Origin: a virus
DNA length: 23,046 nt
Virus record (IMG/VR): IMGVR_UViG_3300042565_001310
Location: 1 to 23,046 of that record
Direction: 5' to 3' (one strand)
The notes under the pieces are model-generated. The model was not told the origin of the DNA. It saw only the letters and a list, made by a program, of their open reading frames with translations, and did no database searches. This document shows, piece by piece, positions 7,704-16,296 of the stretch; position 1 is the stretch's first letter, and each line of letters begins with the position of its first letter. A program made the translations under genes and the position numbers.

Positions 7704-8180
7704 ATGGCTTATACCTGCCGTCAGCTTGTGGAAGCCGCCTTTGAGGAAATTGGTTTAGCGTCCTTTTCTGTAGATTTGCAGCCAGATCAGTTACAATCTG
7801 CTTTGCGGAAATTGGATATGATGATGGCGGAATGGAATGGTAAAGGTATTCGTTTGGGGTATCCTATACCATTTACAGCCCTAGGAAATGATTTGGAGGC
7901 ATCTTCAAACATTCCTGATAGTGCAAACAATGCTGTTGTCACAAATTTAGCTGTTCGTCTTGCGCCGTCCTACGGAAAAACGGTTTCTATGGAAACAAAA
8001 GTAGCGGCAAGAATGGGGTATGATGTTTTGTCGGCCCGTGCGTCTAAAATTCCTGAGTATTCTATATCGGGAATGATGCCTCGCGGTGCTGGAAACAAGC
8101 CATGGAAAAATGATACTTTTGTCACGCCAGCGGATGATCCTTTATTGGTTGGCAATGATGGTGAATTAGAACTTTATTGA
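7704..8180 (+). CDS. Tail accessory factor / head completion protein, P22 gp4-like
   Basis: In P22, gp4 binds under the portal as the first ring of the tail after packaging and holds DNA in. This 158-residue protein (P22 gp4 is 166) begins MAYTCRQLVEAAFEEIGL with LDMMMAEWNGKGIRLGY at about residues 35-52, typical of the family's helical N-terminus. The section LAVRLAPSYGKTVSMETKVAARMGYD matches the second helical half, and it ends in an extended acidic tail. The start has AAGG nine bases upstream. Its order before the gp10-like gene agrees with P22, although two small genes are inserted between them here. Confidence 0.88.
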   Translation: MAYTCRQLVEAAFEEIGLASFSVDLQPDQLQSALRKLDMMMAEWNGKGIRLGYPIPFTALGNDLEASSNIPDSANNAVVTNLAVRLAPSYGKTVSMETKVAARMGYDVLSARASKIPEYSISGMMPRGAGNKPWKNDTFVTPADDPLLVGNDGELELY

Positions 8181-8187
8181 GGATTTT

Positions 8188-8640
8188 ATGGCTACGATCA
8201 ATCAGTTATCTTCTCTTGATACGGTATCATCTGGGGATCAGTTGCCTATTTTTAGCGTATCAAATGGTGATGCGCGTCGCTTGTCGATTTCATCTTTGTT
8301 GTCGTATTTTCAGCAAACGTTTGCTTCTCCTACGGTGGCAGTTAATCTGTATGTTCCTTCCACGGGGTTTAATATCACGGTTCCAACGCCTGTATCTCAG
8401 ACACAATGGATATTGTTGCAGCCTGTGGCGACGTTGGCGACGGGTACAATTACATTGCCTTTAAACACGTCTACGGCGGATGGGACAAGTGTTCTTGTGA
8501 CAAGTACGCAAACGATAAGCTCTTTAACGGTGGCAGCAAATGGTGCAACGGCTGTTTTTGGTGCTCCTGCATCGTTTGCTTCAACGGGTCCTTTTACGTT
8601 GCGTTATTATCGATCCACAAACAGTTGGTATAAAGTTTAG
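8188..8640 (+). CDS. Small beta-rich virion protein
   Basis: The 150-residue protein has two parts. Residues 1-45 (MATINQLSSLDTVSSGDQLPIF...LSISSLLSYF) resemble the short N-terminal module seen on many phage tail and fibre proteins. Residues about 50-150 are Thr/Val/Ala-rich beta sequence ending FTLRYYRSTNSWYKV, a type of ending that also recurs in phage fibre modules. It lies seven bases after the gp4-like gene, behind TTGAGGA. A tail-associated or head-surface role is likely from composition and place, but no precise function can be given. Confidence 0.7.
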   Translation: MATINQLSSLDTVSSGDQLPIFSVSNGDARRLSISSLLSYFQQTFASPTVAVNLYVPSTGFNITVPTPVSQTQWILLQPVATLATGTITLPLNTSTADGTSVLVTSTQTISSLTVAANGATAVFGAPASFASTGPFTLRYYRSTNSWYKV

Positions 8641-8648
8641 GAGTTTTT

Positions 8649-8951
8649 ATGGTTGCTCAAGCCCCTTTTAATCCTGTTTATGGAAGTGGCATCACGGTTA
8701 CGCCAACATCCACGTCGGCATCCAGTACGCTTGGTTTAGGTTCAAAAAACTTTGCTTTAACAAATCTAAGTTCCACGATCGTTACTTATATTCGTGTGGG
8801 CGATGGATCACAAACGGCAACAGCGGCGGATTATCCTGTATTGCCTAACACTCAAGTGCGCATCACAAAAGATGATCGTCACACGACGATTGCATATGTT
8901 TCCCCTGCGGGATCGGGTTCTCTTCACATTATTGCTGGAGAAGGTTACTGA
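8649..8951 (+). CDS. Small beta-rich virion protein
   Basis: A 100-residue protein, Ser/Thr/Ala-rich and without charged clusters, with segments ALTNLSSTIVTYIRVGDGSQ, TAADYPVLPNTQVRITKD and GSLHIIAGEGY that suggest a small beta-sandwich. Similar small proteins occur in phage head-tail regions without known function. AGGAG precedes the start by five bases. Its TGA overlaps the ATG of the gp10-like gene (TGATG), so the two are probably translated together. It is likely a virion component near the neck. Confidence 0.7.
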   Translation: MVAQAPFNPVYGSGITVTPTSTSASSTLGLGSKNFALTNLSSTIVTYIRVGDGSQTATAADYPVLPNTQVRITKDDRHTTIAYVSPAGSGSLHIIAGEGY

Positions 8952-10357
8952 TGCAATTAGGCATCTTAAACGGCATTTACGCAGACAATACGCCAAGTTT
9001 ACGGACCAGTTATCCTGTTAATCTTATGCCTGTTCCTAAAGGGTCAGGTGTAAGTCAGGGGTATTTGTGTCCTGCAAGCGGTATTGTAGCCTTTGGAGCG
9101 GGACCTGGTGTTGATCGGGGTGGGATAAATTATTATGGCACGTGCTATCGTGTTATGGGAAGCAAATTGATAAGCGTGTATAGTGATGGAACTATAAGCA
9201 TTTTGGGTGATGTTGAAATTGGGACGGACCCATATGTAACATTAGATTATGGTTTTGGTGTTTTGATGATTGTATCAAACAACTGTCTTTTTTATTGGAA
9301 TGGTACAACCTTAACCAAAGTAACTGATCCTGATTTAGGGTTTGTTTTGGATGCTTTGTGGGTTGATGGATATTTTATGACCACGGATGGCACAAACATT
9401 GTGGTGACGGAATTGTCTGATCCAACGCAGGTTAATCCTTTAAAATATGGTGCAGCAGAAATTGATCCTGATCCCATTAAGGCTTTGCTCAAGGTGCGTT
9501 CTGAGGTGTATGTTCTTGGTCGGCATACGATTGAGGTATTTGATAATGTTGGTGGTGATTTGTTTCCGTTTGCCCGTGTTGAGGGTGCCCATATCATGAA
9601 GGGGACCGTAGGAACACATGCGTGTTGTGTGTTTATGCAGTCTTTGGTGTTTTTGGGATCAGGAAGAAATGAACAGCCTTCAATCTATGTTATTTCGGAT
9701 GCTTCGGCTCAAAAAATAGCCACGGATGAAGTGGATAAACTTTTAGCACAATATACGGAAGAGCAGATAGCGCAGGTTAAGCTGGAAACAATAACAAAAA
9801 ACATTCATGAACTTTTATATGTTCATTTGCCTGACAGAGCTTTGGTTTTTGATGGGGTTGCTTCCAAAGCATTGGGTAGTCCTGTTTGGTTTGTGGTTAC
9901 AAGTACACTGGATGGTTTTGAACAGTATCGCGCTCGTAATATGGTATGGGCATACAATAAGTGGATTGTAGGTGATCCTCAGTCCAGCAATATAGGTGTA
10001 TTGAGTGATGATGTGGGGACGCACTGGGGAAACAAGGTGCGATGGGAATTTGGAACGCAGATTGTTTATAATGAAAGCAAGGGTGCGATATTCAATGAAT
10101 TAGAATTGGTGTCTTTGACGGGAAGTGTTGCCCAAGGAAAGAATCCTTTAATTAGCACCAGTTATTCTTTGGATGGCCAAACATGGAGTATGGATCGGTT
10201 TATTCAATCGGGATCAACGGGCAACAGAAACAAACGGTTGGTTTGGTATCAACAAGGCAGCATGAGAAATCGGCGGATGCAAAGGTTTCGTGGGGATAGT
10301 GATTCGCATTTATCGTTTTTGTGTTTAGAGGCTCAAATAGAACCGCTGGCATATTGA
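8951..10357 (+). CDS. Packaged DNA stabilisation protein, P22 gp10-like
   Basis: P22 gp10 forms the hexameric ring that sits under gp4, holds the needle and provides the platform for spikes. This protein has 468 residues against 472 in P22. The N-terminus MQLGILNGIYADNTPSLRTSYPVNLMPVP, read in two parts around residue 15, and the strands DYGFGVLMIVSNN, FMTTDGTNIVVTELSDP and RSEVYVLGRHTIEVFDNVG are characteristic of the family, which is a mostly beta (propeller-like) protein. Its start overlaps the upstream stop, and the needle candidate starts one base after its own stop. The assignment is strong from length, motifs and order. Confidence 0.92.
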   Translation: MQLGILNGIYADNTPSLRTSYPVNLMPVPKGSGVSQGYLCPASGIVAFGAGPGVDRGGINYYGTCYRVMGSKLISVYSDGTISILGDVEIGTDPYVTLDYGFGVLMIVSNNCLFYWNGTTLTKVTDPDLGFVLDALWVDGYFMTTDGTNIVVTELSDPTQVNPLKYGAAEIDPDPIKALLKVRSEVYVLGRHTIEVFDNVGGDLFPFARVEGAHIMKGTVGTHACCVFMQSLVFLGSGRNEQPSIYVISDASAQKIATDEVDKLLAQYTEEQIAQVKLETITKNIHELLYVHLPDRALVFDGVASKALGSPVWFVVTSTLDGFEQYRARNMVWAYNKWIVGDPQSSNIGVLSDDVGTHWGNKVRWEFGTQIVYNESKGAIFNELELVSLTGSVAQGKNPLISTSYSLDGQTWSMDRFIQSGSTGNRNKRLVWYQQGSMRNRRMQRFRGDSDSHLSFLCLEAQIEPLAY

Positions 10358-10358
10358 T

Positions 10359-11030
10359 ATGGCAAAAAAACTAAGTCTTACCAGAAGTGAATTGGCTTCG
10401 TTTCTTAAAACGCACGAACAGATCAAGCAATTTGAAAGTTTGTTTTCTACGGTTGAAGGATCAACGGGAGACATTAGTCAATTAACCACAGGTGTATCAA
10501 ATTTGTCACAAGATATTGGATCAATTAATCTGTCGTTAAATTCAATTAACGCTCAGATTGCTTTTATCAATACCAGCATTCAAAAATACTTTGGTCAGTT
10601 TTCTAGTTCTGTAACACAGACGGCGGCGGTTATAAACACGGCTTACGCAATGACTCTTGATACATCAGTTCTTGCACAAAACGTTATTATTGGAACCGTG
10701 CCATCTCGCGTTTATGTTTATTCAACAAGAATTTATAACATCCAGTTTTCTGCTCAGTTTGATAATACGTCTGGTGGAAGCCATTTGGCTTTTGTTTGGT
10801 TGCGCGTTAATGGCATTGATGTTCCACAAACGGCATCACAAATTCGATTAAAGGGAACAGATGGCGAATTGGTTGCATCGTGGAATTTTCTTCATTCTTT
10901 AAACTCTGGGGATTATTTTGAAATTATGTGGAGTGTTAACGATATTGCTGTTCAACTGAAGGCATCTGGTGCTGTGGCTCCCGTTCCTTCAATTCCTTCA
11001 GTGATCGTATCGTGTTATAACGTAAACTAG
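10359..11030 (+). CDS. Tail needle candidate, gp26-like stalk with C1q/TNF-like tip
   Basis: The 223 residues begin with a helical section (LTRSELASFLKTHEQIKQFESLF, about 6-28) and then a stretch of heptad-like Leu/Ile/Asn/Ser sequence to about residue 80 (ISQLTTGVSNLSQDIGSINLSLN and following), as in a trimeric coiled coil. Residues about 95-220 look like a small jelly roll of the C1q/TNF kind (RIYNIQFSAQF, HLAFVWLRVNG, GDYFEIMWSVND). P22 gp26 (233 residues) is a trimeric needle that plugs the tail, and the needle of phage Sf6 carries a TNF-like knob. Position directly after gp10 is the same as for gp26. Needle function is therefore inferred from order, length and architecture; a small fibre is the alternative. 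Confidence 0.65.
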   Translation: MAKKLSLTRSELASFLKTHEQIKQFESLFSTVEGSTGDISQLTTGVSNLSQDIGSINLSLNSINAQIAFINTSIQKYFGQFSSSVTQTAAVINTAYAMTLDTSVLAQNVIIGTVPSRVYVYSTRIYNIQFSAQFDNTSGGSHLAFVWLRVNGIDVPQTASQIRLKGTDGELVASWNFLHSLNSGDYFEIMWSVNDIAVQLKASGAVAPVPSIPSVIVSCYNVN

Positions 11031-11072
11031 TAACTTTTTGTATTGAAAAACAAAAGAAAAAATGCAAAGTTT

Positions 11073-11357
11073 ATGAAAATACCCATTGTTAATAGAGATG
11101 ATTATGTCATTTTTATTGAGTATTTTAATGATGCGTATTGGGCGCACACGGATGTGTTTCGGTGGTCGGCAAATGTGAAAAAGGCGTATTTGAAAGATTT
11201 GGATCAGTTACAGGAAATGATTGGTGAGACTTTGTATGGTCTTTCGGAAAAAAAAGATAAGAAGTTGATTAAGTTTGGGGAATCTTCGGGTTTTAAGTAT
11301 CTTAAAGAAGTTAAGGCTGATGATTGTGAGTATTGTCTTTATGCAAGGAGTTTATAA
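11073..11357 (+). CDS. Small unknown protein in the P22 gp14 position
   Basis: A 94-residue protein from ATG 11073 (MKIPIVNRDDYVIFIEYFND). The frame is open upstream to a TTG at 11043, which would add ten Lys/Asn-rich residues, but ATG is preferred; neither has a good ribosome-binding site. It is rich in aromatic and charged residues (DAYWAHTDVFRWS at about 21-33, then Lys-rich helices). Pairs of Cys occur near the end (DDCEYCLYARSL). In P22 this place between needle and gp7 is held by gp14, a head-assembly helper, but I see no clear sequence match. Its TAA overlaps the start of the gp7-like gene (TAATG). Confidence 0.7.
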   Translation: MKIPIVNRDDYVIFIEYFNDAYWAHTDVFRWSANVKKAYLKDLDQLQEMIGETLYGLSEKKDKKLIKFGESSGFKYLKEVKADDCEYCLYARSL

Positions 11358-12043
11358 TGGGTAAAGTTGTAAGTGCCGTAACGGGTCCGATTGGTGGTAT
11401 TTTAGGTGGTATAGACCAACAACGTTCTGCGCGTAGAGCTGGAAACATTCAGGCGGGCGCGGCTCAAAGAGCCATGGATGCACAAGAAGAGTATTTCAAT
11501 TATATTCGGGAATTGTTGCAACCATATGCAGATGTGGGGGCGCCTGCGTTAGAGCAACAAAAGGCTTTGATGGGGTTAGGTGGTGCAGAGGCCCAACAAG
11601 CGCAAATCAATCAATTAGAATCATCGCCTTTGTTTCAATCCTTGGTTCGTCAGGGCGAAGAGTCACTTTTACAAAACGCATCTGCCACAGGGGGATTGCG
11701 TGGAGGAAACACTCAAGGGGCCTTAGCACAGTTTAGACCCGCTATGCTTAATCGAGAAATTGCAAACCGTTACGGTCAATTAGGGGATATGATTAACCTT
11801 GGCACGGGTGCTATAGGAAGTTTAGGCAAAGCCAGAATGGATACGGGAACAAACATATCAAACCTTATCATGCAACAAAGTCTGGCCCGTGCTAACAAAG
11901 CTATGGCGGGAGGATGGATGGGAAGTCTTGGTCAAGGATTGATGATGGCGGGATCAAGTCCTGGATTAGGAAATTTGAAATGGGCAGATTTTAATCCTTT
12001 TGGTGGTGGATCAGGATCACCCGCAACTTTGCAGCTTAGGTAA
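11357..12043 (+). CDS. DNA transfer (ejection) protein, P22 gp7-like
   Basis: The 228 residues match P22 gp7 (229) in length and position. The Gly-rich start (MGKVVSAVTGPIGGILGGID), the helix QAGAAQRAMDAQEEYFNYI, the segment ELLQPYADVGAPALEQQ, and SATGGLRGGNTQGALAQF around residue 115 are typical of this ejection-protein group found in many phages. Gp7-type proteins are packed in the head and leave it with gp16 and gp20 to let DNA cross the cell envelope. The start at 11357 is chosen over an in-frame ATG at 11333 because AAGGAG lies six bases before it and it overlaps the upstream stop. In P22 the N-terminus is cleaved; whether that holds here is not visible. Confidence 0.85.
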   Translation: MGKVVSAVTGPIGGILGGIDQQRSARRAGNIQAGAAQRAMDAQEEYFNYIRELLQPYADVGAPALEQQKALMGLGGAEAQQAQINQLESSPLFQSLVRQGEESLLQNASATGGLRGGNTQGALAQFRPAMLNREIANRYGQLGDMINLGTGAIGSLGKARMDTGTNISNLIMQQSLARANKAMAGGWMGSLGQGLMMAGSSPGLGNLKWADFNPFGGGSGSPATLQLR

Positions 12044-12061
12044 TAATAAAGGAATGTTCAG

Positions 12062-13357
12062 ATGGCTATAGAGAATTACATTCTTCCTGCTGCTGCGCCG
12101 AGAAATCCCATTGAGGATATGAATAAGTATTTGACGTACAATTATAATGCTCAGTTGATGGCGGATAAGCAAGCCGAGCAAAATTTGGCGATGGAGCAGC
12201 AAAGACGGTACGACGAAGAACAGGCTTTGTTTTTAAACAATCCGAAACCCACGGTTAAGGATGCTGTGCGTTTTATGGGTGCCATGACACCGCAGCAACA
12301 AGCGGGATTTAAGCCTGTTTTTGAACAGATTGACCAAAAAGAGTTGCGTTCTTCTATGATGTTTGGATCGCAGGTTATGTCGGCCTTAGAAACAGACCCA
12401 GCGGTGGCTCAGAGGCTTTTAAAAGACCGTGCAGAGGCAGAAAGAAACTCAGGTAACGCAGATAGTGCGTCTTTTATAGATCAGATTGCTGCTCAGGCTG
12501 CGTCTAGCCCAGAAAATGCCATGAAGTCCGTCACCATGTTTATGAGTACGATTCCGGGGGCTAAAGATTTTTTTGATGCACAGTATGGGGCGGGTCAAGA
12601 ATCTCGTGCTCAGGCTTTGGCTCCTTATCAGCAGGGCAGTGAAATGGCTTTGGCGCAACAAAGACAGACGGCTTCGCAAGCAAATTTGGCTTCTGCGGCG
12701 GAATCATATGCGGGTGTTGGATTAAAACAAGCGCAAGCGGAAACAAGTAGACAGCTTGCTCAAAAATATTTGGTGGAAACAAACAAAACTTTAAAAGAAA
12801 TGGCTGGGAATGATGGGACAATACCAGAAAAAGACAAACCAGATATGGAATATAAATTAAGAAAAGAATATAACACAGAAACAAAAGTTCATAAAGATGT
12901 TTTAGAATCTTATCGTCGTATTGAGGCAACGGAAGATACGGCTGTTGGCGATATTTCTTTAATTTTTGCTTATATGAAAATGCTTGATCCTGCTTCAGTT
13001 GTTAGAGAAGGAGAACAAGCAACGGCGCAAAATGCAAGAGGTGTTCCAGATACAATTATGAACGCATACAATAAAGCTTTATCGGGAGAACGATTAACAG
13101 AAAACCAAAGAAAACAATTTCGATCTCAAGCCAATAAACTTGCGGATGCTTCTAAAGAAACAGAAAAAACAGTCCGTGCAGGACTTACCCGAATTTCTAA
13201 AAAATATGGGTTGGATTCAGACAATATATTTTATGATGTAAATCAAACTCCCACACAGGGGGGTGGTGCAACTGTTCGATTGCCCGATGGAAAAGTTATG
13301 CAATTTCCTTCTCAAAAAGAAGCAGATTTATTTAAAAAAGAAACGGGAATAAAATAA
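12062..13357 (+). CDS. DNA transfer (ejection) protein, P22 gp20-like
   Basis: A 431-residue, mostly helical, Gln/Ala-rich protein (P22 gp20 has 471). The N-terminal 60 residues are Gln/Glu-rich helix (NAQLMADKQAEQNLAMEQQ). From about residue 275 to 370 there is a segment with KMLDPASVVREGE and a later Gly-Glu-Arg-Leu stretch, a pattern seen in many phage internal virion proteins. The end contains VRLPDGKVMQFPSQKEADLF, a short domain also found at the ends of ejection proteins. AAAGGA precedes the start. Its TAA overlaps the ATG of the next gene (TAATG). Its role, from family and order, is to leave the capsid before the DNA and help form the channel. Confidence 0.82.
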   Translation: MAIENYILPAAAPRNPIEDMNKYLTYNYNAQLMADKQAEQNLAMEQQRRYDEEQALFLNNPKPTVKDAVRFMGAMTPQQQAGFKPVFEQIDQKELRSSMMFGSQVMSALETDPAVAQRLLKDRAEAERNSGNADSASFIDQIAAQAASSPENAMKSVTMFMSTIPGAKDFFDAQYGAGQESRAQALAPYQQGSEMALAQQRQTASQANLASAAESYAGVGLKQAQAETSRQLAQKYLVETNKTLKEMAGNDGTIPEKDKPDMEYKLRKEYNTETKVHKDVLESYRRIEATEDTAVGDISLIFAYMKMLDPASVVREGEQATAQNARGVPDTIMNAYNKALSGERLTENQRKQFRSQANKLADASKETEKTVRAGLTRISKKYGLDSDNIFYDVNQTPTQGGGATVRLPDGKVMQFPSQKEADLFKKETGIK

Positions 13358-16296
13358 TGGCTGTTGATTACAGTGCGATTGCCAAAAAATACGGCGGAGT
13401 GCCCGTTTCAGATAATCAAAATGAGTCTGTTGATTATGAAGCAATTTCCAAAAAATATGGAGGTGTAGTTGTTCAGCCCACACAGCCGCAAGCCCCACAA
13501 CCTATTCAACCCACTCAACAACCAGAAACAACCGCTGGGGGCTTGGTAGCGGCTGCTGGACGTGGTGCTGCGCCATATGCGGCTGTGACGGCTTTAGGTT
13601 CTCTTGTTCCTGGGGGGGTTGTGGCTGCTCCTACGGCATTACTTGCGGCGGATATGATCACGCCTATTGTCAATTCTGTGTTGGGGACGAATTATTCTAG
13701 CCCCTCGGAGTCCATACAGAATTTACTTACGCTTGCGGGGACGCCTAACGCCGATACAGAGGCAGAGCGTATTGTTCAGGCTATTTCTGGTGGTGCAGCG
13801 AGCACATCGGCATTTACGGGCTTGGGAAAAACACTTTTAGGCTCTGCGAATCCTCTGGCTCAAAGGGTGGGGCAAGTGTTGGCTGAATCGCCTTTAGCGC
13901 AGTATTTTGGTGGTGCTCTTGGTGCGGGTGCAGGGCAAGCCGTTGCAGAGGCAGGTGGCGGTCCTATACCACAGGTTCTTGCAAGCCTTTTGGGTGGTGT
14001 GGGTGGTGCGCGAGCAGGTCAGGCCATGTCCCCTCGCCCTAATGTGCCTGTTGTATCAAGTGCTGCGGAAGTTCCTATTAGTTCAACAATTCCCGTTAGT
14101 CCAACGGCTCCTGCCATGTCAATGGTTTCTGAAGCTTACCTTACGCCAGAACAAAAAAACCTAAAACTTTTGCAAAAACAAGCAGCGGAACAAAAGGTAA
14201 CTTTGCAGACAACAAATATCTTTCCGCCACAAACGGCTTTTCAAAAAACCATTAAAAATCTTTATACAAGAACACCCATTTTTGGTACTGGTAAAAAAGT
14301 TGCGATTCAACAAGAAGAGCGTGCGTCCGCTGGAGAGCGCGTTATCAATCAATATCTTCCAAAAACAGATAAAAACAAAGACTACTACACAGAAATTGTT
14401 AGCAACATTCAAAAGAAAAATGAAAAAGAGATTGGCAAATATACCAACCAAAAATCAGGCATTTTATACAACAATAGGTATAACACGCCTTTATCGTTGT
14501 ATAGAAAAGAAGAAAATATCAACAATTTTATTGATAAAACTCAAAAAGATATTGCTGAGGCAAGTGATTTGTTGAATAACAATCAAACAAGAAATTACGC
14601 TGATATTTTAAGTGAAGAATTGGACCCAAGGTATCAGGCTATGCGTCAAGGCATTGATGTTAAAAATTGGGATGAATTTAGTGCGCTTTTGGATGGTGCA
14701 ACGCAAAAAATGCCAAAAACGGCGCAACCTACAACATTGCTTCAAAGGATTCGTCAACTTGGTGGCATAAAAAAGAATGATTACAATATAAATGACGTTA
14801 AAGCCATGGATATAAATGTTCGTGGAAAAACAAAACGTCAAATTACTCCTGAAGGAAATTTAAGTGTTACAAACAAGCCAAAATCTTTAGATTATATGAG
14901 GGAATCTTTGGTTGAAGAAGGTTGGTTAAATCCAAAAGACGACATTAACGATTTACTTGATTTGATGCAAAAAGATGACATGGCTCGCAATACAGGAATA
15001 GGTCATATTTACAAGCCTTCTGATATTTCTAAAGGTTTAGAATATGAAAATTCCTTGCAATACGATACTCAAATAAGCAGTGCAAGAGATTCTCTTTATT
15101 TTGATTATGGCGTGGATAATCCCGAGGCTGTAAAAAAAGATATTTATAAAAACATTGATAAAGCTCAAAAAGAATTGGATCGTTATGAAAAAAAACAAAT
15201 GACTTTCAAAACACTATCTGAGGAAGAAAAAGTAAAATTAAATAATGATATTATTAAAAAACAAGTCGATTTGCAAAACGCAATAAAGGTTAAAGATTCA
15301 TTTGCTGCTGGTAAAACATCTGTTCCTGTTCCAAATGTTACGGAAAGAATAGATGAACTTATCAGTCAATACTCAAGAAACCAAAACGATCCTTTCTTTA
15401 AAAAGATGTTAGGCATTCTTGAAAATGAAAAGAAATTATTATCTCAAAATGATGGAATTGGATATTTAGAAAATTTAAGACAAAAATACAGTCAAAAATG
15501 GAAAGATGATCCTGATGTTTTGGCATTAGAAAACAAAATTTATGATCCTTTAAGGCAGGACATTGGTAATTTTTTAAAGAAAAACAATTCTAAAGATTAT
15601 GGTTTATGGAATAGCGCAGATAGAAATCTTGAAAGGTTGATAAAAGAAGGTGCAGGAACAGCGACATCGAGAATAGTAAAAAAAGGTGAGATAACGCCAG
15701 AATTGGTTAAAAGTGCTGTTCTTAGTGAATTGCCCAGTGAGGTTTTAAGGGTAAAAAAATCTTTATCTAAACAGGGTATAAAGAATGCTCAATCTATTAT
15801 CATGCGGGATATTTTTGAAAAATCTTCAATAGAAACGCCACAAGGGACTTTTTCTATAAATCCTGATAAGTTTTTATCTCAGTTTTCAAAAAGAAGTATG
15901 CAGATTGATCAATTTTTCTCTAAAGATCAAAAGGAAACTTTGAATGGATTAGAACGGGTTCTTAATGCCACAAAAGATGCGGGAAAAGAAACATCTTATG
16001 CACCTATAGGTATGTCAGCATGGATAGGAAGTATGTTAGGTGGTATTGTTTATTCATTGGGATTGCCTTGGTGGTCTGTAGCGGGTGTTGGTGCAGCCAT
16101 TGGGGCAGCGGGTCGTCGCTATGAAAGTAGTGCGGTTTTAAATAAAAAGATTGCAAATTTAGCAAAAGAGATAGGGACATCTCCTAAAAACTCAAAAAAA
16201 GAAAAGTATTTGATAGATCAATTATTTAATGTTATCAAAGCAGAAAGTGCCAAAGTTCCTGTTCCGCAGCAGCAACAACAAGAAGGTGAACAATAA
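13357..16296 (+). CDS. DNA transfer (ejection) protein, P22 gp16-like, enlarged
   Basis: At 979 residues this is much longer than P22 gp16 (609). It starts with two copies of an 11-residue motif, DYSAIAKKYGG (residues 4-14) and DYEAISKKYGG (26-36), a signature seen at the start of phage ejection proteins. A Pro/Gln-rich linker follows, then Gly/Ala-rich hydrophobic segments at about 64-115 and 180-225. The centre, about 260-860, is Lys/Asn/Glu-rich, very helical and very AT-rich. Near the end, around residues 885-925, is another hydrophobic stretch (SAWIGSMLGGIVYSLG, WWSVAGVGAAIGAAG). Hydrophobic segments in a packaged protein fit insertion into the host envelope. No transglycosylase or peptidase motif was seen. 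The start overlaps the gp20-like stop, and the stop overlaps the next gene. Confidence 0.82.
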   Translation: MAVDYSAIAKKYGGVPVSDNQNESVDYEAISKKYGGVVVQPTQPQAPQPIQPTQQPETTAGGLVAAAGRGAAPYAAVTALGSLVPGGVVAAPTALLAADMITPIVNSVLGTNYSSPSESIQNLLTLAGTPNADTEAERIVQAISGGAASTSAFTGLGKTLLGSANPLAQRVGQVLAESPLAQYFGGALGAGAGQAVAEAGGGPIPQVLASLLGGVGGARAGQAMSPRPNVPVVSSAAEVPISSTIPVSPTAPAMSMVSEAYLTPEQKNLKLLQKQAAEQKVTLQTTNIFPPQTAFQKTIKNLYTRTPIFGTGKKVAIQQEERASAGERVINQYLPKTDKNKDYYTEIVSNIQKKNEKEIGKYTNQKSGILYNNRYNTPLSLYRKEENINNFIDKTQKDIAEASDLLNNNQTRNYADILSEELDPRYQAMRQGIDVKNWDEFSALLDGATQKMPKTAQPTTLLQRIRQLGGIKKNDYNINDVKAMDINVRGKTKRQITPEGNLSVTNKPKSLDYMRESLVEEGWLNPKDDINDLLDLMQKDDMARNTGIGHIYKPSDISKGLEYENSLQYDTQISSARDSLYFDYGVDNPEAVKKDIYKNIDKAQKELDRYEKKQMTFKTLSEEEKVKLNNDIIKKQVDLQNAIKVKDSFAAGKTSVPVPNVTERIDELISQYSRNQNDPFFKKMLGILENEKKLLSQNDGIGYLENLRQKYSQKWKDDPDVLALENKIYDPLRQDIGNFLKKNNSKDYGLWNSADRNLERLIKEGAGTATSRIVKKGEITPELVKSAVLSELPSEVLRVKKSLSKQGIKNAQSIIMRDIFEKSSIETPQGTFSINPDKFLSQFSKRSMQIDQFFSKDQKETLNGLERVLNATKDAGKETSYAPIGMSAWIGSMLGGIVYSLGLPWWSVAGVGAAIGAAGRRYESSAVLNKKIANLAKEIGTSPKNSKKEKYLIDQLFNVIKAESAKVPVPQQQQQEGEQ

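Noticed and set aside
11043-11072. TTG start ten codons upstream for the gene in the gp14 position
   Set aside because: No ribosome-binding site and a low-complexity Lys/Asn extension; ATG 11073 is the simpler start.
11333-11356. Earlier ATG for the gp7-like protein
   Set aside because: The ATG at 11357 has AAGGAG six bases before it, overlaps the upstream stop, and gives a length close to P22 gp7.
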